NCBI GenBank assembly: GCA_905221605.1
Contig: CAJNDS010002546.1
Span: 431,589 to 495,588 of the forward strand
Reading direction: 5' to 3'
Source: Symbiodinium natans
Taxonomy: Eukaryota; Sar; Dinophyceae; Suessiales; Symbiodiniaceae
Length of the DNA: 64,000 bases
The position numbers and the translations under genes were made by a program. The notes beneath the pieces are model-generated. The model ran no database searches. It saw nothing but the letters and a program-made list of their open reading frames with translations, and had not been told where the DNA came from. How positions within the stretch are numbered: position 1 is the first letter of the stretch; every line of letters begins with the position of its first letter. Shown one piece after another: positions 52,121-63,815 of the stretch.

Positions 52121-55100
52121 GCTTTGAGCCAAGACCCGGCCTGGGTTTAGGGTTTAGGGTTCAGGGTTTAGGGTTTAGGATTTAGGGTTTAGGGTTTAGG
52201 GTTTAGTTTGGGTTTATGAATGGTTTGCTGGGGTCTATAGGGCTTGATCGGGTTTCTGCGGCTTAAAGGGTTTATGGGGCTTAGAGGGCTTTAAGTGTTT
52301 ATGGAGCTTATAGAGTTTGACTTTCTGTTCCTAGGTCTGGGATCTAGGGTTTAGGGTTCAGGGTCTAGCTTTCAGGTTTGCAGGGCTCAGGGAGGCGGAT
52401 TTCGGGTTTAAGGCTTTTTGGTTTAACGTTTTTTAGGGTTTCAGCTCAGGTGTTTCGGCCTAGTGTCCATGAGCGGCTTCAGGATTTGTAGAGTTCCAGT
52501 GGGGTCTGCTAGGGTTCAGGCCCTCAGGGTTTCAGCCCAGGGCCCTAAGCCCTAAACCCGAAACCCTTTCAACCATATAGATGTTTCTCATCCTCAAGCC
52601 ATTAAGGGCATCATCCCCATGCCCCAGACCCCCGATCTTGGGCTTGCTGTTGAGGGTTTAGGCTTTAGGAGTTCATCCTCCCGCCCATACTGAGAATACT
52701 TCACAATCCGGCGCCATGAAGCGCTCATCCCTCCAAAAGCACCCCTAACTGGGGGTTCACACAAGTGTGGGTGTCCTGAACCCTAAACCCTAAACCCGAA
52801 CCCGAGACGATGATGGGGTGTACCAAACCCGAACCTCTAAGCCCTAAACCCTGCAACTGCAAATCCTGTACCTCCCAAGCCCTTTCAGAGAATCCTAAGG
52901 TGAGTGGGAGAGCTAACAACCTCTGTTGGACGGGCGGGTGGGGGAATTCAGGGCTGCAAATGCTCCCATTCCTTTTCCCAACCACTACAGCGAGGTGTCC
53001 CACATTGCCCGTGCATTTTCGATGAGCCCTAAGTTGGCATTCCTTCAGCCTAACGGTCCCTAATACCCCGAAGGCCCCGAAAGCCTCTGAAAGCCCCACA
53101 AAAAGCTCCTAAAAGCCCCCCAAAAAGCCCAGCAAGCCGCAAACAAAACTGCCGCGCTCTCTTCTCCCTGCCCTAAACCCCTGAAGCTCCCCCTCAAACC
53201 TGTCGGTAGAACCTAGCCGTAAACCCTAGACCCTAGACCCTAAAACCCCCCTAAGGCGGAGCTGTGGCGAGCAGCAGTCCCCTGGCGCGAAACCCTAAAC
53301 CCGAACCCCTGCACCCAAAACCCAGCATCTCTAGGGAGGGAAATAGGGAATTAGTAACTAGGGTCCCTAAATAGTCCTTCAGGGTTTTATAGGGGAAGGT
53401 CCCTCATTCCCTAAACCCTAAACCCTAAGCCCTAAACCCTAAGCCCTAAACCTAATTAGGAACGAGTATATAAGAAGAAGGTGGTTAGTCTACTCCCGTA
53501 ACAGCGAGCCAAGCACCCCACGGCCTAAGCCCCCAAGTCCCCAAAATCTTACTTCAACCAGGGTTTAGGGTTTCGGGTTTAGGGTTAGGGTTAGGGTTTA
53601 GGTTTTAGGGTTTAGGGTTTAGGGTTTAGGGTTTAGCGTTATATAAGGCCATGAGGAAGCATCTGCTCGAAATCTGCGATGGGTCTGGAGCACTCAGACA
53701 TCGCAGGGCCCTTGTTCTAGCGTGGGTCCCCAGAAATCTCTTGCATAGTATAGCATCATAGAACCTGCTTATCAGAGAATCCCTTGTGGAGAGGACACCC
53801 AAAAATGGGTTTAAGGTTAACCCTAGAAGGGACCCTTAATCTTATTCCCCCATATAACTCCTATGTCCCTATATAGCTAAGTAGCCCCTAAATGGCCCCT
53901 AAAGAACCCCTAAGGTCCCTTATAAGCCTTTTTAGTCCCTTGTATCATGGTCTGGAGACCTCCGAGGGCTTAGGCGTCTTAGGGTTTAGGGTTTAGGGTT
54001 TAGGGTTTAGGGCTTAGAGTATACAAACATGCACCACCCAATGCAACTTCACATGCGGGGAGTACGTGCCCTCCTGGAAAACGCACGTTGCGGGTAGCTG
54101 CTGAGAGTTTGTTTAGGGTTTAGGGTTTAGGGTTCAGGGTTCAGGGTTTAGGGTTTAGGGTTTAGGGTTCAGGGTTTATGGTTTAAGGTTTAGGGTTTAG
54201 GGTTTGGGGTTTCCTAAACCCCTTGGGGTTTCGAGTTTAGGGTTTGTTGGAGGGGTTCTGTGTTGTATTCCTTCGGCCTGAGGCACAGCCAACCGAGCCG
54301 ACATATGGTACCAACACTCAGGGGGAGGGGGGGGGGGGGGAAGGACTTCGGGTTGAGGATTTAGGGTTCAGGATTTAAGGTCTAGGGTTTAGGGTTAGGG
54401 TTAAGTTGCCCCGGAGTAGTTTAGGCCGGCGCTGCCGTCCCTTTTGGGCGCACATGCATGGGCTGTTCGCGTGTGAGGAAGGCAGAGAATTCTTAGGATC
54501 TTCGGGGCTTGGGCTTTCGGGTGTAGGATTCAGGGGCAGGGTAAGCAGGTTCATAATTTGGGCGGTACAGGGTGAACTGAACCACACACCTTACTAAGTT
54601 AACCTCTCAGTGCCTTGCACCCCCTCTTGGCTCTCTACCTTTTGAGCTGCCAAGTTTGGTAGCAAGAGGGCTGTGGAGTCTGGTGGCGGTTTAGGGTTAG
54701 GGTTCGTTTAGATGCAGCATCTGCTTCATCTCCACGAGGAATGATCGGGTATTACAAGCCCTATACCGTATACCCCCCGCCCCGGACGCAATCATATGTT
54801 CTGACATCTTCTTGTGATTCTAGCAACCTAATTACTAGGTCCCAGGTAGTAGTAAACTTGGTAGCCAGAGGTACCCTTTCCCTGATTCAAGGTTGCCTTA
54901 TAAAGTAACCTCAAAAAAGGGCACCGTTATTGCAATGTGGTTCCCAATCAAGGGCAGTAATAAAGTTGGGACTAAAAGACTGGTCAGTGTCAAAACACTG
55001 CCGACCCAAAGATCCTGTCTGAACTAGAGTTCCCCCCCCTTCCCCCCTCCCCCCCCCCCCTTCCCCCCCCCCCCCCCCCCTTCCCCCCCCCCCCCCCCCC

Positions 55101-58100
55101 TTCCCCCCCCCCCCCCCCCCCCGCCCTTTCCCCCCCCCCTTCCCGCCCCCCCCCCCTTCCCCCCCCCCCCCCCCCCTTCCTCCTTTCCTCGTTCTACCCG
55201 TTCCCCCCGTTTCCCCCCCCCCCCCCCCCAGACCAAACATCTCCACACCTGAACTGATCGCCCAGACATGTGGAGTTGGCGGCAACGCGTTGGGAGGCTG
55301 CCTTTGCATGTTCACAAACTCTGAAACCCCAGGACCCCAAACCCCAACACCAAAACCCTAAACCCCAAACCCCAGACCCCAAACTCCAAAACCCTAAGCC
55401 CTAAACCCCAGACCCCAAACTCCAAAACCCTAAACCCCAAACCCGAAAACCCTAAACCCCAAACCCTAAACCCCAAACCCTAAACCCCAAACCCTAAACC
55501 CTAAGCCCCAAACCCTAAACCCCAAACCCTGAACCCTGGGATGGTGGTTTAGAAGCTTGGATCCAGAAGTTTTGGGAATCTGAAGCTGGAATCTTATTCA
55601 AAATCTGCAAGTTTCCCCTAAGGGTCCATGTACCTCATTATTCTGTACTTGGGGCTTAAAGTCCCTACATAGGAGGTACTGAGATTTTATGTTTCCCTTT
55701 TGGGGTTTAGGAGGATCATATTCAGGAATATCTTTCAGAGGGTGTTTGAGGCCCATCCTAGGTTAGGCCCGTGCCCGAAACTTCGATTTTGGGGTATGCC
55801 AACCAGTAGGGGATCGCAGACAGATTGAGAGTTTAGGGGTTCAGGATTTCGGGGAAGCTTGTCATAGTCGTTTACCTAACTAGATCGGACACAACATTAA
55901 ACCACAGCTGAGGGCATTTGAGGGTTTAGGGTTTAAGGTTTAGAGGGCATCTGGCAGACTGAAGCAAAGTGATCCTGGAATGCGGCTGCAGCCAGGTTTC
56001 AATGGGTGATGCCAACGAACTACTGGGGGACGATACCCCAGGAATGTCGACCGGGCCATGTTTGGGAGTGGTTCAGGGTTTAGGGTTTAGGGTTTAGGGT
56101 TTAGGGTTTAGGGTTTAGGGTTTAGGGATGTTGAGGGTTTAGGGTTTAGGGTTGAGGGTTGAGGGGGAGGGTTCAAGACCTACGAACCTAAAGCGTGTAA
56201 TTATTATGCCAAAGCTCAAGTCCTAGACCGGGTTAGGGTTTCACATTGCGTTTTTTTTTTTAGTTCCTCCTAATCCCCTATAGAATCCTCATAAAGGTGT
56301 TTAGGTTATGTTTGTTTTCATATTTTTTCATACGGTTACTGTTGCTTAAGCATTCAATCCCCTATAGAATCCTCATAAAGCCGTAAAGATTTGATCTGTT
56401 GGCAGTGCCCCCAAAACTACCCCAGGAGAGCCTGAGCCTGAACCTAAACCCTAGGATCGTATCCCATTTCACTCTTTGGAGGCTCTCACAAGGTTACCCG
56501 GGTTTAGGGTTTAGGGTTCAGGATTGAGTGTTTAGGGTTTAGGAGTTAGGGTACCCTTCCGATCTGTCCGCAGCACTTCCAACCTGCCCAAGTCAGTTCA
56601 CGAGCTTTTCGCTAAGCTAAACCCTGAACCCTTAAACCTAAAGCCAGCGCCCCCGGCCCTAGCCCAAATTCACCCTAAACCCTGAACCCTGAACCCTAAA
56701 CCCTAAACCCTAAACCCTAAACCCTAAACCCTAAACCCTAAACCCTAAACCCTAAACCCTAAACCCTAAACCCTAAACCCTAAACCCAAGCCCGGAAGCC
56801 TCCACGGTGAACTCTGAGCCTAACACGCCCGAAGTCTGAAAGCCCAGCGCCTGCCAGGGACCCGCCCGATTAGTTGGGCGAAATCGGTACCTCTGGCATT
56901 CTTTGCAGGAGGAGTGTGGCAGGGGGTTTAGGGTTTGGGGTTTGGGGTTTAGGGTTTAATTTTGGGGTCCTTGCCCAGACCCCTGAAAGGATTCAAAAAG
57001 TAGAACCTCCAAATAGTGCCCCAAAACTACTACTGGGTCATCCCTAGAGACCCTCAAGGGGCTGGGTAACCCTAAACCCTAAACCCTAAACCCTAAATTT
57101 ACTAAACCCTAAACCCTAAACCCTAAACCCTAAACCCTAAACCCTAAACCCTAAACCCTAAACCAACTCCAGGGTTTGGGGTCTTAGAGGCGAGCTGCCT
57201 AGCAAATCTCAATTGTCGTCCTCCGCTGATTACGGAGCAACAAACGGCCATGGATGATCGTCCAGTGCGCGAACGGCGCCGACCCGGAATAGGGCTTAGG
57301 GTTTAGGGTTTAGGGTTTAGGGTTTAGGGTTTAGGGTTTAGGGTTTAGGGATGAACCACCTCCAGAGCCAGGTTGACGAACTGTCGCACGGAGGAAAGAG
57401 AGGGCCAGCATCGACAAGCAACGGCGCGCAAGATCGGGAAGCCCAGCAGCTCAGCGAGAAGCAGCAGTCATGGCGTTGAAACAGCAAGCTATCCATTGCT
57501 TTCGCAGCTGCCGCGGAACAGGACGACTGCCGGCGTAAACCCTGAACCCTAATCCCTAAACCTCAAAGCCTAAACCCTGAACCCTAAACCCTGAACCCTG
57601 AACCCTGAACCCTAACTTTACAGGTATGTACAGCATCTGGCATGCACTTCCCCACGCCTGAGCACGTGGATCCACGAGTATCTCTCATCCCTGCCACCCA
57701 ATACTAACCCCCTAAAAACCCCTAAAGCTAAATACTCTCATTATCGTGATCTTTTTGTGTATGGGGAATATTTGATATAGGGGGCAGGGGGGGGGGGGGG
57801 GGTATAGTATTTCGAGGGAGGGGACCCGAATCGCTAAGCCCTAAACCTCTTGGTAAAATTGAACCCGGACACGGCCTTCATTCCCGACATAGGGCGTGCC
57901 TCTCATACACCCGCAACATACTGCGTTGATTCTTGATTTTCGGGCTTGGGGTTTAGGGTTTCGGGGTACCCCTATTCGAGGAGGCCCTCAAATATACCCT
58001 AAGGGTCCATGTACCTCATTAGTATGTACTTTTGCCCCAAAGTCCTTATCTCGGAAGTACTTTAAGACCCAAGTATTCCCTATTTAGGTACCTGGACCCT

Positions 58101-61100
58101 TAGGGATAGCTCTTGGGTTTAGAGTTTAGGGTTTAGGGATCTCTTGGGTTTGTGAGCAAGGCACTTGAGCTGCAGCACGCTCAGCTGTCGCGCCGTGGTG
58201 TGGCCCTGATGGGAGGCGCACGTGGTGCTTCTTTGCAGGTAGATGCAGGGTTTAGGGTTTACTTAGGGATTCTTGGGAATCATGTTTTTTTTGGGTACGG
58301 TAATTCCTAAGAAACAGCTAGAATTTTAGTTGTTGCTAGGGTTCCAAGTTCAGTATAGTTTAGGGTATGTGAATGGGGGTCAGGTTTGCATGCGAAACAC
58401 ACTGCAAACTCAAATTTCAGGAGCACACGGAATAAACAACCAGAGCTGCCACCCAAAGCATCTTCCAAACCTCCAGCTCTACTCTGTACGCCGGGACACG
58501 CAGACCTCCGACAGTTGTTTAGGGTTTAGGGTTTAGCGTTCAGGGTTCAACGTAGAAAAGGGCAAGGCTTGGATGATTTCTGAGCCTCTCTAGGGTTTAA
58601 CACCTGTCTAGAGTTGGCGCCTGGCATGCAGAACCTTCAAGATGCGACGTGGCGTTGACGATCCAGCAGATCTGTTTAGGGTTTAGGATTTCGGGTTTAG
58701 GGTTTAGGGTTTAGGGTTCAGGGTAAGTTCTCTCAAAGGTAGTTTGGGTTCAGGGTATGTTTAAGGTCTAGGGCTTTCAAACAGCGAGGAGTGATCCTTC
58801 AATCAAGGATCCCAGTTAGACCCTGAACCGAAATCCGAGTCCTAAAGCCCCTAAACCCCAAACCCTACTCCTGGAGACTTACCCTAAGGGTCCATGTACC
58901 CAAATACGGAATACTTGGGCCTGAAAGTACCTCCTATTTCCCTAAACCCTAAACCCTAAACCCTAAACCCTAAACCCTAAACCCTAAACCCTAAACCCTA
59001 ACCCTAAACCCTAAACCCTAAACCCTAAACAGAATGAGAACCGTGGACCCTTAGGGGTAAGCATGATATTCCAAGGAAGCCGGGGGCTGTGGGTTCTCGA
59101 GCTCCTTTGGGTTTAGGGTTTAGGGTTTAGGGTTTAGGGTTTAGGGTTTAGGGTTTAGGGTGTGTAGGTTTTAGGGTTTTGGGTTTCGGGCTTAGGGTTT
59201 AGGTTCCGTGGAGGCGGCGTTTCGGAGGTTTGCGTTACGCAGGAGTATGCAGGAGTCGTAGGTTCACTGCCAGAGATTGGCTGCATGGGGTAGGGCCTAA
59301 AACACACCCTAACCCCTAAACCCTAAAGCCTAAACCCTAACCCTCTAAAACAGGAGAGCATTTGGACCTGTAGAGCTCCAGGGCTCGTGAAATCGGATCC
59401 AAACCCTAAGGGCTGAACCCCTTAAGCAACCCCCTAACCTCGAAATCCCACCAGAGCCTCCGCCAGGTACTCTTCCCAGACCTCTGGGAGGATCCAAAAA
59501 GTAGAGCCGCTTAAGGGGTCCCTAAGAATGACCCAATATGTAGTCGTATAGGGTACTATTTGGGGGCTCTACTTTTTGGATCCTCCCTTTAGGGCTTGCT
59601 CCCTGACCCCTAAACCCTGATTGAAGGCGCAACTTGGGTCACCTTAATCAAGGGATTAAGACCGCTTAATCTGCTCCTAATATGGCCCGATATTCCGCCC
59701 CCAAACCCAAGGGTACAACCTTAGGGGTCCGAGGTAGAGTCCCGTGACTTGAGCTGCCGACCCGAAACACATAAACCCCAGCCGTAAACCCTAATCACCT
59801 CTTCTCTGGAGAGGGCTGTCGTGGCTGTGGTGGTATGTCCTGCGCCTCGTGAGGGCTCCCAGTGGTGGGTTTAGGGTTTTGGGTTTAAGGTTTAGCGCTT
59901 AGGGTTCAAGGTTTAGGGCTTAGGGTCTAGGGTTTAGGCTTTAGGAGGGCTCCCAGTGGTAATGTTTCACTCAAGGGAACCTCATGCTGAAATCTAAGCG
60001 CCAAACCATCATCATTTCATTTCCCTTCGATTTCCTAAACGTCCTTAACCCTCAGCCCTAAACCCTAAACGCTTCTTTGCATGGAAGGCCTACCCGGACC
60101 CCATGGGAGGATCCAAAAAGTCGAGCCCCCAAATCGTAGCCGATACTGGTCTTGGGTCATTCTTTGGGACCCTTAAGGGGATCTACTTGTTGGATCCTCC
60201 CAGAGGTCTGGGTAGCCCTGAACCCTAAACCCTAAACCCTAAACCCTAAACCCTGAACCAACTACACGGATGGCCAGATACGGCGATTCTTTTGTGCAGG
60301 GTTTCGGGCTTTCGGCTCAGGGGGTATGGCTTGGGATGCTCCCCCTTATGCTAACAGTCCTTAATAGGGTTTAGGCTTGAGGGTTAGAATCCCTATCAAG
60401 GACTGTTAGTAGAAGGGGGAACATCTCAAGGAAACGTGAGAAGAAAGTGATAGTAGAATTAAGCCAGGAAGTGTGACTTGAGTGCAATAAAATGAGGCAG
60501 GGACATACCATGAGACAAGAAGCGAGAGAAAAGAGACAGATAATTGAGTGGGAAAAAAAAGGAGAGTGTGAAGGGTATGGCTTTGTCACCTTGTCTCACT
60601 TGCCGCTAGCATCTTCACTTTCTTCTGACTTTTTCACTGTAGTCTGACTTCACTTGACTTTTCACTTACACTTGATTCGCACTATCTCTCGGGAGTTCAA
60701 GTCAAAGGCTTTCCCGAAGTTAACAGAGGAATGGATGCCTTCAGTAGACAGGGAGGTTTTCCGTTTTTGGGTTCAGAATGAGGGCCATGGCGGGTCGCAT
60801 GAAGAAATTGGACAGCCCTAAACCCTAAACCCTAAACCCCTTTTGGGGGAGGGGGTGGGGGCGGGGTGGGTTCTAGGATCTTGTGTCGGGTGGGTGAAGC
60901 CAAACTTTTGCGGGGTTAGGGTTAGGCCTCAGCCCTAAGTAGTGTTGGGCGGGTTCCTCGCCCAGCGGGGTTTTAGCCTAATTTTAAAAACCCTAAAACC
61001 CTACAGCCCAGGGTTCAGGGTTTAGGGTTTACGGTTTAGCTTGTGGTATCCTGTTCGGGTTTGGGGATTACTCTTTGTTTGGTCCCTACAACAGGCCCCC

Positions 61101-63815
61101 CGACCCCTCGTCTAGGACCCAAAGTAAGGCGCTCATTCCATTTTTTTGGTGCGGGGGTTTAGGTTCCCTTGCAAGCCACCCCCCAACCAAACAGGGTAAC
61201 TTTTGTATTCCTAGGTTACTCTTGGGTCTAGTAGTTATAGATTCTGACTAGAGTTAACACTTACAAAGGCGCAAGATTGGGCTAGAAGTATGACAACTTT
61301 GACTACAAGTTCCTTACCTGCTGTTTTTTGTTTTTCATCCATTCCCAGGGTCCATGTGCGCAAATAGCATCTACTACAAAACAGGAACTACTTTAAGAAT
61401 ACCAGACCTTAATTATCAGTTTTCAGGTTCGGGTTATTTAGGGTTTAGGGTTTAGGGTTTAGGGTTTAGGGTTTAGGGTTTAGGGTTTAGGATTTGGTGA
61501 ACTGACCACATAGCTCCTGAAAGAAATCAGTTGTTGTCGCCGCACATCGCATACAGAGGAGGAGATGCCATGCAGGTGAAACAGGGAGTCTACTTACTTT
61601 TCTAAACCCTAAGCCCTAAACCCTAAACCCTAAACCCTAAACCCTAAACCCTAAACCCTAAACTCTAAACCCGCTCAACAAGCACTTCGGCACGACGACA
61701 AGTTCGGAAAAACATACGCCAAATAGCCAAAATAAAGCCCTCAGGCCTTAAAGCCTTGAAGCCCTAAACTCCCTAAACTCCCTAAACCCCAAACCCTAAA
61801 CCCGAAAGCCCTAAGCCCAAATCCTACACCCTTAGCAGACCCTTGAACCTGGCAAGGTGCTAACATGTACTAGGGTTTAGGGCTTAGGGTTTAGGGTTTA
61901 GGCCAGGGTTTAGGGTTGGGTTTAGGATTTAGGGTCGGGGGGTATTTATCGGGTAGCTTTTGCCCTCATCTCACTGCCTTACCGCAACGCCCAATGAGGT
62001 CCTCCGTGATGTCGGCCGGGCAAGCCACGTCACCACGCAGAAGGCATCGATTGCAGGGTTCGGTTTTAGGGTTTAGGGTTTAGGGTTTAGGGTTTAGGGT
62101 TTAGATTTAGGGCTACTAGTTGCTACCCTGAAGCCTGCACCCAGTACCCCATCACAGGATGCCCTAATGGGGTGTGCTCTTGCTAATGAAACTCAAACCC
62201 CACTAGATTTTTGAGGTTAGTGTTCAGGGTTTGGGGCTTGGGGTCCCGAAACCTAAACCCTAAACCAGGCTCTAGTTTGTGTATGTAGTACCGATCTCTC
62301 TGGAAGTGTAGGAAAACTTGTAAAACCCTAAACCCGAAACCCTAGTTTCCAAGCCTTCCACCAAGGATTGTGGCTTCAGGGCCAAGAGGGTGCTAGGAGT
62401 GTTGGGGTTTATGGTCTAGGGTTTGGGTTTTTTGGGTGATAAGAGACCTTAAGCCCTAAACCTGAGTTGGGGTGACTAAACCCTAAACCCTAAGCCCTAA
62501 ACCCTAAACCCGAAACCCCAAGCTCCACAAAGGCTCTCACGTCAGCCCCTTTCGGTGGGGTTGGGGGGAGTAGGGTGGGGCCCATTTAGTGGGTTTGGGG
62601 TTTCGGGTTTGGGGTTTACTGAATTTTGCTTAAGAATCCAAAAAATATAAGTAACAATCCTTATCTTGCCCTTAAGGAGGATTTTTTTTGGGGGGGGTTC
62701 TTAAGCAAAAGTAGTTTAGGGTTCAAGGGCCCTCCAAGGTCGTCGAGCTCCACGCGTTGAACACCATCCATGCCTTCGGCGCTTGCCCCTGCTGGGCGTG
62801 GGTTATCACCCTTTGTCCCCGTGCTAGGGGTGAGGTTCCCCTCTACGGGTGCAAACAGTGTTGACCCTAAACCCTACCCCTAAACCCTAAACTTGGCCCT
62901 AAACCCGAAACGCTGAGCATACGAGCCGCACATGTGCTGGCTAAAGGACTTTAGGGTCCACCATCGGGGTCGGAAGAAATGAATTAGTTTAGGGTTTAGG
63001 GTTTATGAACAGTATTCCCTTATGGTCTCTATATTTTCATTTTACTAGAACAACCCCCAAACCCTGTTCTAAGTATAAAGGCCCCTAGTGTTTTCGTGCA
63101 GCTCAGGATTCAGAATGTTGATGAATGCCTCTTCAGGGTTAGGCTCAGAAGTCCTGGATGCTTGAGAAGAGCAGGGTTTAGGGTTCGGCGTTTAGGGTTT
63201 AGGGTACTCCATCTGGGGTTTCCGAAGTTACGGGTACCTTATTGGGGTCCTTATAAGGGAATCCTATATACTATTGGGGACTATATTAGGGGTCCCTTAT
63301 GTTCGTAAACCCCATCCCACCGATTAAGTTGTGTCATCTGGGGAATGATCTTCTTCGAGCTGGCAATGCCATCCTCGGATCAGCACTGTAGCACCACCCT
63401 GGGCATTGAATCCGGCGGTTTAGGGTTTAGGGTTTAGGGTTTAGGGTGTAGGGTTTAGGGTTTAGGCCTTCGGGTTTGGGTTTAGGGTTTGGATCCTAAT
63501 TTATTAACTGCCCAGAGCACCATGAATCCAGAACTTGAATTCCACCGCCCATGCCGGACCATTTCAACTGCTCCAAACCCTAAACCCTAAACTCTTAGTG
63601 TTAAAGGGAGTTCCCTAAACCCTAAAGACCCCTTCAAGGCTCTAGACTTAAAAAACTACCCCAAAGAAACGTTGCCCTAAACCCCAACCCTAAACCCTAA
63701 ACCCTAAACCCCCAACCCTCAACCCTCAACCCTCGACCCCAATCCCACAGTGAGGGTGGACTGCCTTCCTCATTCAGAAGCTGCGCGGCCCAGTCAAAGA
63801 TTTGCCTGAGAATTG
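52096..63815 (+). CDS. Unidentified spliced gene or genes
   Basis: A set of islands on + have the same AG|G acceptors and GC donors as the two identified genes, and several join in phase: 52096-52120, 53256-53270 and 53648-53689 give SSAVEEAEAELWRAMRKHLL, a helical stretch. 61999-62043, 62739-62780, 63360-63414 and 63755 onward also join in phase. Islands at 56574, 57372 and 58161 read as charged, Gln/Glu-rich, possibly coiled-coil sequence. I recognise no family, start or stop, and the islands may belong to more than one gene. Confidence 0.35.
53256..53270 (+). CDS. Candidate 15-nt micro-exon
   Basis: Reads AELWR; AG|G acceptor and GC donor. It links the neighbours into EEAEAELWRAMRKHLLEIC. 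Confidence 0.3.
53332..53410. mobile_element. MITE-like family C, diverged
   Basis: AGGGAGGGAAATAGGGAATTA paired loosely with GGTCCCTCATTCCCT; the right side runs into CCCTAAA units. Confidence 0.55.
53648..53689 (+). CDS. Candidate exon, unidentified gene
   Basis: Reads AMRKHLLEICDGSG, with AG|G acceptor and GC donor; an alternative GC donor lies at 53676. Confidence 0.35.
54858..54950. mobile_element. MITE-like family B, diverged
   Basis: Begins TTGGTAGCCAGAGGTACCC and keeps the central AAAGTAACC...AAAAGGGCACC; the right end is degenerate. Confidence 0.65.
55032..55230. repeat. Poly-C/TT tract
   Basis: C-runs of 9-20 broken by TT every 20 bases or so; this generates long false Gly-rich frames on the minus strand. 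Confidence 0.95.
55616..55695. mobile_element. MITE-like family E, left half
   Basis: CCCTAAGGGTCCATGTACCT and the ACTTGGGGCTTAAAGT interior are present; the right arm is lost. Confidence 0.65.
56574..56615 (+). CDS. Candidate exon, unidentified gene
   Basis: Reads TSNLPKSVHELFA plus two bases, with a GC donor. The acceptor is AG|C, so support is weaker. Confidence 0.3.
   Translation, partial: HFQPAQVSSRAFR
56688..56786 (-). repeat. CCCTAAA array
   Basis: About 14 units. Confidence 0.97.
56973..57069. mobile_element. MITE-like family D
   Basis: GCCCAGACCCCTGAAAGGAT, AAAAAGTAGAACC core and right end AAGGGGCTGGGTAA, running directly into a CCCTAAA array. Confidence 0.8.
57070..57163 (-). 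repeat. CCCTAAA array
   Basis: About 13 units, interrupted once; abuts the palindromic element 56973-57069. Confidence 0.97.
57296..57350 (+). repeat. TTTAGGG array
   Basis: Eight units. Confidence 0.96.
57372..57440 (+). CDS. Candidate exon, hydrophilic
   Basis: Reads VDELSHGGKRGPASTSNGAQ then DRE, phase 0, AG|G acceptor and GC donor. The frame stays open for 14 further codons. Confidence 0.35.
57996..58107. mobile_element. MITE-like family E
   Basis: ACCCTAAGGGTCCATGTACC pairs with GGTACCTGGACCCTTAGGG. Confidence 0.85.
58161..58215 (+). CDS. Candidate exon, coiled-coil-like
   Basis: Reads ALELQHAQLSRRGVALMG between AAG|G and AG|GC. Confidence 0.35.
58881..59060. mobile_element. MITE-like family E expanded by telomere repeats
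   Basis: ACCCTAAGGGTCCATGTACC on the left, CGTGGACCCTTAGGGGTAA on the right; the loop is a CCCTAAA array of about 90 bp (58940-59030). Confidence 0.85.
58940..59030 (-). repeat. CCCTAAA array inside a palindromic element
   Basis: About 13 units occupying the loop of the element 58881-59060. Confidence 0.96.
59474..59592. mobile_element. MITE-like family D, long palindrome
   Basis: GGGAGGATCCAAAAAGTAGA pairs with TCTACTTTTTGGATCCTCCC. Confidence 0.85.
60090..60217. mobile_element. MITE-like family D
   Basis: CTACCCGGACCCCATGGGAG and CTCCCAGAGGTCTGGGTAG ends, with GGATCC in both arms. Confidence 0.85.
60331..60429. mobile_element. MITE-like family A with telomere-like loop
   Basis: TTGGGATGCTCCCCCTTATG...GGGGAACATCTCAA. 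The loop reads GGGTTTAGGCTTGAGGGTTA, i.e. degenerate telomere repeat. Confidence 0.85.
61110..61233. mobile_element. MITE-like family F
   Basis: GTCTAGGACCCAAAGTAAGG...GTTACTCTTGGGTCTAGTAG. Confidence 0.82.
61436..61492 (+). repeat. TTTAGGG array
   Basis: Eight units. Confidence 0.96.
61999..62043 (+). CDS. Candidate exon, unidentified gene
   Basis: Reads VLRDVGRASHVTTQK, phase 0, AG|G acceptor, AAG|GC donor; joins 62739 in phase. Confidence 0.35.
62622..62714. mobile_element. MITE-like family G
   Basis: TTTTGCTTAAGAATCC on the left and GGTTCTTAAGCAAAAGTAG on the right; interior resembles 18711-18823. Confidence 0.83.
62739..62780 (+). CDS. Candidate exon, unidentified gene
   Basis: Reads VVELHALNTIHAFG after AAG|G, with a GC donor. 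Confidence 0.35.
63360..63414 (+). CDS. Candidate exon, unidentified gene
   Basis: Reads LAMPSSDQHCSTTLGIES plus one base, with a GC donor. The acceptor is AG|C. Confidence 0.3.
63755..63815 (+). CDS. Candidate exon, unidentified gene
   Basis: Reads WTAFLIQKLRGPVKDLPE after AG|G. The 3' end is not certain. The opposite strand is also open here. Confidence 0.3.

Noticed and set aside
54911-55315. Long Gly-rich open frame on the minus strand
   Set aside because: It is a translation of a poly-C/TT tract with no codon structure of a real protein.
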